Assembly: GCF_003633685.1 (NCBI RefSeq)
Contig: NZ_RBKT01000001.1
Span: 4,774,001-4,838,000 of the forward strand
DNA from: Micromonospora pisi
GTDB taxonomy: Bacteria; Actinomycetota; Actinomycetes; Mycobacteriales; Micromonosporaceae
Reading direction: 5' to 3'
DNA: 64,000 nucleotides
Shown one piece after another: positions 36,287 to 43,540 of the stretch. The stretch's first letter is position 1. Every line of letters starts with the position of its first letter. A program made the translations under genes and the position numbers. Below the pieces are notes generated by a model. It saw only the letters and a program-made list of their open reading frames with translations, made no database searches and was not told where the DNA came from.

Positions 36287-38716
36287 GTGACGGAATGGGA
36301 GCCGGCCACCGAGGCCGAGGCCGCTATGCGGGACGCGCTACGCGCGAATGATCAGGAACGGTACTTCAGGATTCTGGCCCGTACCGAACTGCTGCTGCCG
36401 GTCTCCGCGAACGCGCTCGCCGGGCACGCGCCGATGGGCTGGGGGACCTGGACCACCAGCGGCCGGACCCACGTACTCGCGTTCACCTCCGTGAACGCCA
36501 TGCAGGCATGCCTTGGCGACAGCGCCGGCCCGACCCGGCGTACGGGTTACCACGAGCTGGCCGGTAACTGGCCGAACCTGGAGTGGTGGCTCGCGGTCAA
36601 CCCCGGTCTGCCGGTCGAGGGTTACCTGCCGGCGTGGTTCGTTTCGCAGCTCGCCCGGGGTGACGTGCGGTTGCCTGGCCGGACCATAGGTGCCCGGGCC
36701 CGGTTGGAGCGGGCCGAGAGCGCCGCCCGGGCCCGGGCCACCGCGGTCGTACCGGGGCGTCCGCAGACCCAGGACCCGGCTCCGGAGCAGGCCGCACCGC
36801 CACTGCCGACGCGACCGTCGCTCGGGGCGGCCGTCGATCCGCTGACCGGTGCGAACGGCGGATACCCGGCCAACGGGGCGGCACCGGAAAAGGCGTATCC
36901 GCAGCCCGGTGGAGAGGCGCCCGGTCAACTCGGCGCCGGACACCCCGGTCGTGACCGGAACGGCAATGGCGGCGACGGCCCGGCGAACTTCTTCACCTCC
37001 ATACCGCGGTCGGCACGACCCGCAGCCGCCCCGACCGGGGCCGTGAACGCCGCCCCGACCGGGGCCGTGACCCAGGAACTTTCCGGCTGGTACGCGGCGG
37101 CGAAGTCCGCCGAGCCGGCGCCCGAGCCGGAACCCGCGACACCATGGCTGAGCGGGACCACGGCCGGCGCGGGCACCGTGCCGGCGGCCCCGACCAGGTC
37201 GGGGTGGACCCAGGGGGCACCCGCCGAGGCGGATCTGACCATGGCGATGCGTCGTCCGGGTCTGTCCGGGGATGCTGAGCTGACCACGGCGATGCCGCGT
37301 CCGGGTTTGTCCGGGGATGCTGAGCTGACCACGGCGATGCCGCGTCCGGGTTTGTCCGGGGATGCTGAGCTGACCACGGCGATGCCGCATCCCGGGACGC
37401 CCGCCGAGGCGGATCTGACCATGGCGATGCCCCGCCCCGCACCGGTTGCTGACCGTGCCCCGGTCGATCCGGCCGTGCCGGCACCGCTGCCCACCGCGCG
37501 GCCACCGGCGGATCCGACACCGGTCGGCTACGGATCGACCGACTCCAGCCTCACCGACCTGACCCCGGTCGACCCGGCGTTCGCGGACTACGCCCCGGTC
37601 GACCCGGCGTTCGCGGACTACACCCCGACCGAGCCGGCGTTCGCGGACTACGCCCCGGCCGAGTCGGCCTACGCTCCGGTCACGGCCGCCTACCCCGAGG
37701 TCGCCCCGGCCGATCCGGTGCCGGTGGTGTCCGCGCTGCCGCCGGACTTCGTGCCCGCCAACGACGTCGAGGAGAGCCTGCTCACCGCAGCCGGTGACGG
37801 CAGTACCGACACGTTCCTCTCGACGTTGCTGCTGGCCAGGGTGCTGTTGCCGGTGTCTGCCGCGGCGACTCCCGGAAGCCGCCCCGGGGACGAGGGCTTC
37901 GTCTGGAACACCGAACGGATGGACGGCGAGACGTACGTGGTGGTCTTCACCTCCCCGGAACGGCTGGCTGACCACCTCACCACGTCGACCGAGACGGTCA
38001 GCGTGAAGTTCGTCCAGGTGATCCGGAAATGGCCGGACACCGAGTGGTCCTTCGCGGTGAACCCGGGCACGCCAGTCGGCGCGAAGCTGCCCGGATCGCA
38101 GATCGTCGCGCTCGCCAACTGGGCGGCCGAGGTCGGGCTCGGCGACGACACCGGCCCGATCGAGCAGGTCGAGTCACCGGCCGCAGAGGAAACACCACGC
38201 TCGACGTACGCGCCGGCACGGGAAGATCCGGGCCGACCGACGATGATGCAGAAGACCATCGCGCCGAGCCAGGTCATCTACTACCTCGAACGCGGCTACG
38301 ACCGGGTCTCCGGTTTTGTCCACCGGGCCCCCGAGGTGGCGCATCTGAACACCCCGGCGAAGCTGCACGCCGCGCTCGGGCTCGGCTACGCGAACTCGCC
38401 CTTCGCCCGGGACGCCGACGAGATCTACGTGCTGCGCTGGCCGGCGTACCGACCAAGCCTCTACCGCATTCCGTACGGCGGGCAGTCCGAGGCCGCGATG
38501 CGGGCGATGGAGGGCTGGGTCATCGAGCGGCCACCGTTCCGGGGCAACGGTTTCGCCCCCGGCGAGAGCAGCGACGTGGTGGCGGAGTTCAAGGTGGACA
38601 GTGCCCGGCTGCCGCACGGCGCCGAACTGTGGCGGATCGGCTCGGACGGCACCGAGGCGCTGATCGCCACGTTCGACGCGGACGCGCCGAGCTGGCAGCG
38701 GGTGGAGACACCGTGA
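36287..38716 (+). CDS. Large SseB-domain protein with repeats and a novel C-terminal domain
   Basis: An 809-residue protein adjoining the ESX locus. Residues 1-135 form one SseB-like domain (LLLPVSANALAGHAPMGWGT). A Pro/Ala/Thr-rich middle carries two tandem repeats. Residues about 490-620 form a second SseB-like domain (ARVLLPVS, then AVNPGTPVGAKLPG). The last 155 residues (about 655-809, from SQVIYYLERGYDRV) are a separate compact domain that I do not recognise. GTG 36287 lies eight bases after AAAGGAAG. There is no signal peptide. A 120-residue gene follows with a one-base overlap, reminiscent of toxin-immunity pairs, but this is inference. Confidence 0.75.
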   Translation: MTEWEPATEAEAAMRDALRANDQERYFRILARTELLLPVSANALAGHAPMGWGTWTTSGRTHVLAFTSVNAMQACLGDSAGPTRRTGYHELAGNWPNLEWWLAVNPGLPVEGYLPAWFVSQLARGDVRLPGRTIGARARLERAESAARARATAVVPGRPQTQDPAPEQAAPPLPTRPSLGAAVDPLTGANGGYPANGAAPEKAYPQPGGEAPGQLGAGHPGRDRNGNGGDGPANFFTSIPRSARPAAAPTGAVNAAPTGAVTQELSGWYAAAKSAEPAPEPEPATPWLSGTTAGAGTVPAAPTRSGWTQGAPAEADLTMAMRRPGLSGDAELTTAMPRPGLSGDAELTTAMPRPGLSGDAELTTAMPHPGTPAEADLTMAMPRPAPVADRAPVDPAVPAPLPTARPPADPTPVGYGSTDSSLTDLTPVDPAFADYAPVDPAFADYTPTEPAFADYAPAESAYAPVTAAYPEVAPADPVPVVSALPPDFVPANDVEESLLTAAGDGSTDTFLSTLLLARVLLPVSAAATPGSRPGDEGFVWNTERMDGETYVVVFTSPERLADHLTTSTETVSVKFVQVIRKWPDTEWSFAVNPGTPVGAKLPGSQIVALANWAAEVGLGDDTGPIEQVESPAAEETPRSTYAPAREDPGRPTMMQKTIAPSQVIYYLERGYDRVSGFVHRAPEVAHLNTPAKLHAALGLGYANSPFARDADEIYVLRWPAYRPSLYRIPYGGQSEAAMRAMEGWVIERPPFRGNGFAPGESSDVVAEFKVDSARLPHGAELWRIGSDGTEALIATFDADAPSWQRVETP
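37235..37444 (+). repeat. 45-bp tandem repeat, nearly five units
   Basis: Units begin at 37235, 37280, 37325, 37370 and 37415. Units two and three are identical at DNA level. The encoded unit is LTTAMPRPGLSGDAE with variants. The identity of adjacent units indicates recent expansion by slippage or unequal exchange. Confidence 0.9.
37571..37660 (+). repeat. 30-bp tandem repeat, three units
   Basis: Three 30-base units coding DPAFADYAPV-like decapeptides, then degenerate copies to about 37720. It is a second independent repeat in the linker of the SseB-domain protein. Confidence 0.85.
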
Positions 38717-39078
38717 TGCGGGACGGTTACGTCGCCCGTTGGCGCGGCCAGGAGTACGAGGTCAGCCCGGACGGCGACGAGGTCCGGCTCTACCAGGTCC
38801 GACCCGACGAGGGCTTCAGCGAGGTACGCCCCGGCCGGTTCGTGCGGGTGGTGCCGGTGGCCGAGGTCGAGGAGCTGGCGTACGTGCGTACCACCTGCCG
38901 GTGGAAGGGTGAGCCGTTCATCGTGCTCGCAGAACACGACACCTGGCTGCGGGTGGAGTACACCGGTGGACGGTGGCCGATCGCCGAGGCGATGGGGCTG
39001 GAGGCGTTCGACTTCGGCGTCTACCAGGGCTGGGCGCCCGCCGCCGAGGTCACCGACCTGCGCGAACAGCGGGCCTGA
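38716..39078 (+). CDS. Small protein coupled to the SseB-domain gene
   Basis: A 120-residue soluble protein of unknown family. Two related segments are visible, VARWRGQEYEVSPDGDEVRL and TCRWKGEPFIVLAEHDTWLR, suggesting an internal duplication of a small beta-barrel unit. ATG 38716 overlaps the preceding stop as TGATG (GTG 38713 is an alternative), so the two proteins are made together. As the small last partner of a large modular protein beside an ESX locus, an immunity or chaperone role is possible but unproven. Confidence 0.75.
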   Translation: MRDGYVARWRGQEYEVSPDGDEVRLYQVRPDEGFSEVRPGRFVRVVPVAEVEELAYVRTTCRWKGEPFIVLAEHDTWLRVEYTGGRWPIAEAMGLEAFDFGVYQGWAPAAEVTDLREQRA

Positions 39079-39086
39079 CCGCGACC

Positions 39087-39509
39087 ATGCCCGATGCGCT
39101 GCGACAACTCGCCGGGGTGCTCCTGGTCGACCCGTCCGGCGCGGTGCTGATGCAGCTTCGCGACGAGCACGCCCCGAACCACCCCAATCTATGGGGGACT
39201 CCCGGTGGACACATCGAGCCCGGTGAGACCGCCGAAGAAGCCGCCCGTCGGGAGCTGTGGGAGGAAACCGGCCTACGCGTCGACGGTCCGCTGGAGCTGT
39301 TCTGGAGCGAGCGGACGGACGACACGAGTTATTCGTCCGTTTACTACGCGCCGACCCGCGCCCGACAGGACGAGGTCGTCCTCGGTGAGGGGGCGGCGAT
39401 GGTGTTCCTCTCCCCGGAAGAGATCGTCGACCTGCCGATGACACCGGTCAGCGGTCCCGTCGTACGCCGTTTCCTCGCCTCGCCGCAGTACCGCGCCCTG
39501 CTCGGCTAG
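39087..39509 (+). CDS. NUDIX hydrolase
   Basis: A 140-residue protein with a complete Nudix box, from GGHIEPGETAEEAARREL to WEETGL, matching GX5EX7REUXEEXGU. It should hydrolyse a nucleoside diphosphate derivative; the substrate is not evident. It begins eight bases after the small coupled gene and probably belongs to the same transcript. ATG 39087 has no strong SD. Confidence 0.88.
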   Translation: MPDALRQLAGVLLVDPSGAVLMQLRDEHAPNHPNLWGTPGGHIEPGETAEEAARRELWEETGLRVDGPLELFWSERTDDTSYSSVYYAPTRARQDEVVLGEGAAMVFLSPEEIVDLPMTPVSGPVVRRFLASPQYRALLG

Positions 39510-39529
39510 TCGGTACGTTACAGCGGCGG

Positions 39530-40846
39530 TCAGGCGTCATCGAGCACCCGTTCCGGGGCGCGGAAGTTCAGCAGCGGCGACGGTAGGAGCCAGAGAAAGG
39601 CGAGCGACCCACCGACGGCGCCCACCAGCAGGGTCGAATGCGCGCCGATCACGGTACTGACCGCCGCGCCGGCGAGTGCGCCGAGCGGACGTATACCGAA
39701 GCTCACCATCTGGTACGCCCCACGAACCCGGGAACGCATCGCCTCTGGAACGACCAGGGCGAAGACCGAGCCGACCGAGATGTCCTGGGTCGCGGCGCCG
39801 TACCCGGAACCGATGGCAGCCAGCAGGAGCAGGGCGACACCGGTGACATCCGCTCTGTTGACGAATGGGACCAGGATGAGGGGCGCGTTGAACAGGAGGC
39901 ACCCCGTGAGGAGTGTCCGTCCGAGCCCTATGTGGGCAGACAGTCGCGGCGCGAACGATGCGCCGACAATTGCCCCGACTGCCTGGGCGCTGAGGACGAG
40001 TCCGACGGCTCCACCGGACATGTCGAGGTGATTGACGAAATACCACATGAGGACCGCGTTGAACATCAGGTTGAAGAAGTTCACCGTTGCGGTCACGGTG
40101 AGCGCCGTCCTGATGAACGGTGTCCTCCAGATGAAGGTGGCACCGGAGTGGAGAGAATCGCGAACCTTCTCTGTCGCGGACGCCCGGACTTCGACAATGC
40201 GGATCCGAGACAGGAGAAGTGCGGATATCAGTGCGGACACCGCGTCGATCATTATCGCCAGCGGGGCGCTGAAGGCTTGGACGAGATAACCGCCAGCGGC
40301 CGGGCCGGCCAGCATCGCGGTGGCATGGCTGCCGTGTATCGTCGCTTGGCCCTCGACGTACTGGTCGGGGGGAATGACGGCGGCGAAGATGCCGGTTTCG
40401 CTGACTGCCGAGAGCACCGAGCATGCGCCGAGGGCGAACATCACGGTGTACAGCTGCGTCATGCTGAGTGCGTCGAGGGCGACGCCCAGTGGCACGCTGC
40501 CCAGGGCGACGAACCTCCCGATGTTGGCCGCCACCATGACCAGTCGGCGGTTACCGGACCGGTCCACCCAGGCGCCCGCCGGAACGGACAGGAGCAGGCT
40601 GGGCACCCAGATCAGAGCGGAAAGTATCGCGCTCTCGACGACATTCGCGTCCAGTACGAGGATCGCGGTGAGTGGCAGTGCGGTGGAGGAGATTGAATCG
40701 CCGAAGGCGGACAGGGTGGCGGCGCCCCACAGTTTCTGGAAGGACCTGCCCTGTAACACCCGTGGTGCCAGAGACCGCCGCCGGGGGAAAGGGCGGTCTT
40801 GTTCATCGGGGGGAGCTGACCGTTGTTGACCCACTGGTTTCAACAC
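39530..40846 (-). CDS. MFS exporter (MFS_3/EntS-like)
   Basis: A 438-residue transporter with about 12 hydrophobic helices. The N-terminus FQKLWGAATLSAFGDSISST and the loop AGAWVDRSGNRRLVM fit drug- or siderophore-exporting MFS_3 proteins. Base composition is visibly less GC-rich than neighbours, with more A/T at third positions, suggesting more recent acquisition. GTG 40846 is a weakly supported start with little SD. The 336-base upstream gap holds a hairpin, a six-codon ORF and two palindromes, listed separately. Confidence 0.85.
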   Translation of the reverse strand: MLKPVGQQRSAPPDEQDRPFPRRRSLAPRVLQGRSFQKLWGAATLSAFGDSISSTALPLTAILVLDANVVESAILSALIWVPSLLLSVPAGAWVDRSGNRRLVMVAANIGRFVALGSVPLGVALDALSMTQLYTVMFALGACSVLSAVSETGIFAAVIPPDQYVEGQATIHGSHATAMLAGPAAGGYLVQAFSAPLAIMIDAVSALISALLLSRIRIVEVRASATEKVRDSLHSGATFIWRTPFIRTALTVTATVNFFNLMFNAVLMWYFVNHLDMSGGAVGLVLSAQAVGAIVGASFAPRLSAHIGLGRTLLTGCLLFNAPLILVPFVNRADVTGVALLLLAAIGSGYGAATQDISVGSVFALVVPEAMRSRVRGAYQMVSFGIRPLGALAGAAVSTVIGAHSTLLVGAVGGSLAFLWLLPSPLLNFRAPERVLDDA

Positions 40847-40883
40847 CCTCGTCTGCCGGCGTCGGTGGCGCCGTAGTGTGAAT

Positions 40884-40918
40884 GACAGGGCGGCCCAATT
40901 GTGACGGGCCGCCCTGTC
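40884..40918 (-). terminator. 13-bp hairpin in the MFS leader (terminator or attenuator)
   Basis: Perfect stem GACAGGGCGGCCC with its complement and a nine-base loop, 37 bases before the MFS start and 16 bases after a tiny ORF. There is no clear U-run, but actinobacterial terminators often lack one. On the minus strand the left arm can alternatively pair with CCGTCCTG inside the tiny ORF (eight pairs, one of them G-U), so two exclusive structures are possible. Confidence 0.65.
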
Positions 40919-40934
40919 GCTCTCGATGGTCGAT

Positions 40935-40955
40935 TCACCAGGACGGAGGCCTCAT
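40935..40955 (-). CDS. Six-codon leader ORF (MRPPSW) upstream of the MFS gene
   Basis: ATG AGG CCT CCG TCC TGG TGA on the minus strand, preceded by the strong ribosome site AAGGGAGGTGA with proper spacing. It ends 17 bases before the hairpin at 40884-40918. It could be the leader peptide of a ribosome-mediated attenuator, or the fused first and last codons of a deleted gene: its SD region resembles that of the M6 peptidase at 45901. Confidence 0.5.
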   Translation of the reverse strand: MRPPSW

Positions 40956-41044
40956 CGGGCTCACCTCCCTTGTGGAGTGTGACGAATATTGATGCCCGGA
41001 AGTAGACCAGAGATTGACTGGTGGCGTTACCCCATCGTGATTTA

Positions 41045-41060
41045 GTTCACAGTAATGAAC
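41045..41060. promoter_or_regulatory. Palindrome GTTCACAGTAATGAAC
   Basis: Five-base arms GTTCA/TGAAC around a six-base centre in the AT-richer part of the MFS upstream region; a possible operator. Confidence 0.35.
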
Positions 41061-41094
41061 TTTCCTCGATCGGAATGGGGGCGACGCGGAGGTC

Positions 41095-41113
41095 ATCCGC
41101 TCAATGAGCGGAT
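41095..41113. promoter_or_regulatory. Operator-like palindrome ATCCGCTCAATGAGCGGAT
   Basis: Perfect nine-base arms around one base. The right part, TGAGCGGATAACGAATT, is close to half of the E. coli lac operator, which may be chance. It is likely an operator for a regulator of the MFS transcript, though it is also downstream of the alpha/beta hydrolase gene and could be its terminator. Confidence 0.45.
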
Positions 41114-41182
41114 AACGAATTGATAAATGTCCCTACTTGCCTGCTGGTACACGACTCGATTGAGGAATGATCGCCTCGTCGG

Positions 41183-42127
41183 TCAGGACTTCGCCCAACG
41201 CAGGATCTCGCCGAGCACCAGGTCCGGCGTCTCCAGGTGCGGGAAGTGCCCCACCCCGTCCAGCAACCGCCACTCGTACGGCGCGGTCACGTACCGCCCG
41301 GAACCCTGGGCGGTACGCGGCAACACCCCCCGGTCCTCGGCCCCGTGCAACTGGAGCGTCGGGGTGACCAGCGGATTCTGCATCAGCTTCACGAACCGGT
41401 AGCCCTGCAACCGCAGCACCGACCGGAACGCCCAGCGGTATCCCTCCAGCGCGCAGAACGACGCCTGGGGAATCTGCATCGCCTCCCGACACCGCGCCGA
41501 GTACGCCTCGAACGACTCGCTGCCCACCCACCGCTCGCCACCCCAGCTGGCCAGGAAATGCCCGACCAGGGCAGCGTTGTCCCTGGTCAGGATGTGTTCG
41601 TAGCGCGGGATCTGGAACTTGAGGGTGGGCGTGGCGGCAAGGAACTGCCCACGCGGGTCAGCGAAGATCGCCGTACGCAGCCGGAGCGGATGCGGTGCGC
41701 CGAGCACCACCAGCCGCCGAACCAGACCCGGATGGAAGGCGGCCGTGGTCCAACCGATCATGCCACCGAAACCGGAACCGACCAGGACGGCGGAACGCTC
41801 GCCGAGCCCTCGGATCAGCCCGGCGACGTCGGCCGCGAGCGTGTAGCCGTCGTACCCCCGGGGTGGCTTGTCGCTCGCGCCGTAACCGCGCATGTCCACC
41901 GCGACCGCCCGGTAGCCGGCGTCCGCGACAGCGGGCAGCATGTCGTGCCAGGCCCACCAGAACTCCGGAAAGCCGTGCAGGAAGAGCACCAGCGGTCCGC
42001 TGCCCGCCTCGACCACGTGGAATCTGCTGCCGTTCGCGCCGACGAAGCGATGCGTCCACGGGCCGTCCACCAGCACGCGGGATTCGTCGACGGCAGGCTG
42101 CCGGCCACCGCTTCGCTGATCGCTCAT
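41183..42127 (-). CDS. Alpha/beta hydrolase, epoxide-hydrolase-like, without visible nucleophile
   Basis: A 314-residue protein with the epoxide-hydrolase-type oxyanion segment HGFPEFWWAW (residues 51-60), RGYGASDKP, an acid candidate in GAEDRG and the catalytic-type His in GVGHFPH. The nucleophile elbow reads VGSGFGG where active relatives have GHDWGG: the Asp position (119) is Gly. It may be a non-catalytic member or use another residue. ATG 42127 lies seven bases after TAGGCT and lacks an SD, so the mRNA is probably leaderless; longer upstream starts are unsupported. Confidence 0.8.
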   Translation of the reverse strand: MSDQRSGGRQPAVDESRVLVDGPWTHRFVGANGSRFHVVEAGSGPLVLFLHGFPEFWWAWHDMLPAVADAGYRAVAVDMRGYGASDKPPRGYDGYTLAADVAGLIRGLGERSAVLVGSGFGGMIGWTTAAFHPGLVRRLVVLGAPHPLRLRTAIFADPRGQFLAATPTLKFQIPRYEHILTRDNAALVGHFLASWGGERWVGSESFEAYSARCREAMQIPQASFCALEGYRWAFRSVLRLQGYRFVKLMQNPLVTPTLQLHGAEDRGVLPRTAQGSGRYVTAPYEWRLLDGVGHFPHLETPDLVLGEILRWAKS

Positions 42128-42134
42128 GCAGCAC

Positions 42135-42140
42135 AGCCTA
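42135..42140 (-). promoter_or_regulatory. -10 element TAGGCT, leaderless promoter
   Basis: Seven bases before the ATG of the alpha/beta hydrolase gene on the minus strand. Confidence 0.45.
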
Positions 42141-42250
42141 GGCCCAGGACCTGCGTCGTCGTCCCTTACGGCGGCACAGTTACGGGTATCGTCAGGGATG
42201 TCACCGAAACCACGGCGGAATCTCCGATGAACGTCTTCGACGGATGCGGA

Positions 42251-42256
42251 TATGGT
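42251..42256 (+). promoter_or_regulatory. -10 element TATGGT, leaderless promoter
   Basis: Seven bases before ATG 42264 of the C45 peptidase gene, which has no SD. The divergent 136-base gap thus carries two leaderless promoters. Confidence 0.45.
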
Positions 42257-42263
42257 GCGGAAC

Positions 42264-43457
42264 ATGATTTCCGCCGATGATGGGACCTTCGCCCACCTGC
42301 CGGTGCCGGTGATCCGGGTGGAGGGCACACCGGAGCGCTGCGGGTTCGACTACGGCGTCGCCGCCCGTCAGCCCATTGCCACCAACCTGGATCTCTACCT
42401 GCGCCGGTTCCGGACCGAGGCGGGACTCGACCTCGCCACCGTGCGCGCCGCTGGTGAGGCGTTCCGGCGTACCACGGCCACACACCACCCCCGGGTGGCC
42501 CAGATGCTCGACGGTGTGGCCGAGGGGGCGGGGGTCGGGGTGGGCGAGATCTACGCGCTCAACGCCCGGACCGAACTCCTCTTCGGCGCCACCCCCACCG
42601 GCCCCCAGGCCGCCCCGACCGGCGGCACCCGACCGGCCGGGACCGTGCCGGACGGGCGGGACGGCGGCTGCACCGTGGCAGGCGTACTCGGCACCCACAC
42701 CGCCAGCGGCAACCTGCTGCTCGGGCAGAACTGGGACTGGCATCCGGACCAGCGGGAGGCGATGGTGCTGCTCGCCACCCGCGACGAGCGGGGGCTGACC
42801 GTACTCGCCCTGGCCGAGGCGGGAATGCTCGCCAAGACCGGGCTCAACTCGGCCGGTGTCGGTGTCTGCGTCAACATGCTCGGCTGCGACCGGGACGGGC
42901 TGCCCGGCGATGGCACGGCGCCCGGGGTTCCGTACCACGTACTGCTGCGGGCGGCGCTGGAGGCGGACAGCCTGGCCGGCGCGTTGAAGGCGGCCTGCCG
43001 GGGCAACCGGAACAGCTCCATCAACCTGCTGCTCGGGCAGGCCGGCGAGGCCGGTGGTGAGCTGATCGACCTGGAACTCGTACCCGGCGACGCGGGCTGG
43101 TTGCACCCGGTCGACGGGGTCCTGACACACGCCAACCACCTGGAGTCCAGGCTGCCGGTTTACGACACGATGAAGGACTACGGCGGGTCGTCGATGTTCC
43201 GCTCGGCCCGTGCCCGCCGACTGCTCGACGGCGCCGCCCAGGCGCGGAAGGTCACCGAGAACGACCTGGCGGACCTCTTCGGTGACCACGCCAGCTTCCC
43301 GCACGCGATCTGCCGGCACGTGGACGAGCGGGACGCGCTGGCGGACCGGTCGGAGACGGTCTTCTCGGTCCTGCTCGACCTCGACAACCTGCGCTTCGGT
43401 ATCGCCCCCGGTCCGCCCTGCGGGCACGAGTACGACTGGCTCATGTTGGCCCGCTGA
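42264..43457 (+). CDS. C45-family peptidase / acyltransferase (penicillin acyltransferase-like)
   Basis: A 397-residue Ntn-hydrolase of the acyl-CoA:6-aminopenicillanate acyltransferase family. Such proteins self-cleave to expose an N-terminal Cys; here the candidate is the Cys in DGGCTVAG (near residue 134), followed by GQNWDWH and CVNMLGCDRDG. A Pro/Gly-rich loop precedes the cleavage point. The natural substrate is unknown. ATG 42264 is preferred over ATG 42252 because TATGGT lies seven bases before it. Confidence 0.83.
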   Translation: MISADDGTFAHLPVPVIRVEGTPERCGFDYGVAARQPIATNLDLYLRRFRTEAGLDLATVRAAGEAFRRTTATHHPRVAQMLDGVAEGAGVGVGEIYALNARTELLFGATPTGPQAAPTGGTRPAGTVPDGRDGGCTVAGVLGTHTASGNLLLGQNWDWHPDQREAMVLLATRDERGLTVLALAEAGMLAKTGLNSAGVGVCVNMLGCDRDGLPGDGTAPGVPYHVLLRAALEADSLAGALKAACRGNRNSSINLLLGQAGEAGGELIDLELVPGDAGWLHPVDGVLTHANHLESRLPVYDTMKDYGGSSMFRSARARRLLDGAAQARKVTENDLADLFGDHASFPHAICRHVDERDALADRSETVFSVLLDLDNLRFGIAPGPPCGHEYDWLMLAR

Positions 43458-43488
43458 CCCGGTCGACAAGGGGAACCACACCGACGGA

Positions 43489-43522
43489 AGGGGCCGGTGC
43501 CGCGTAGGCGGCACCGGCCCCT
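43489..43522. terminator. Bidirectional terminator hairpin
   Basis: Perfect 15-bp stem AGGGGCCGGTGCCGC with loop GTAG, between the convergent C45 and M6 peptidase genes. Confidence 0.8.
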
Positions 43523-43540
43523 GTCACTCACCTGTCGGTG

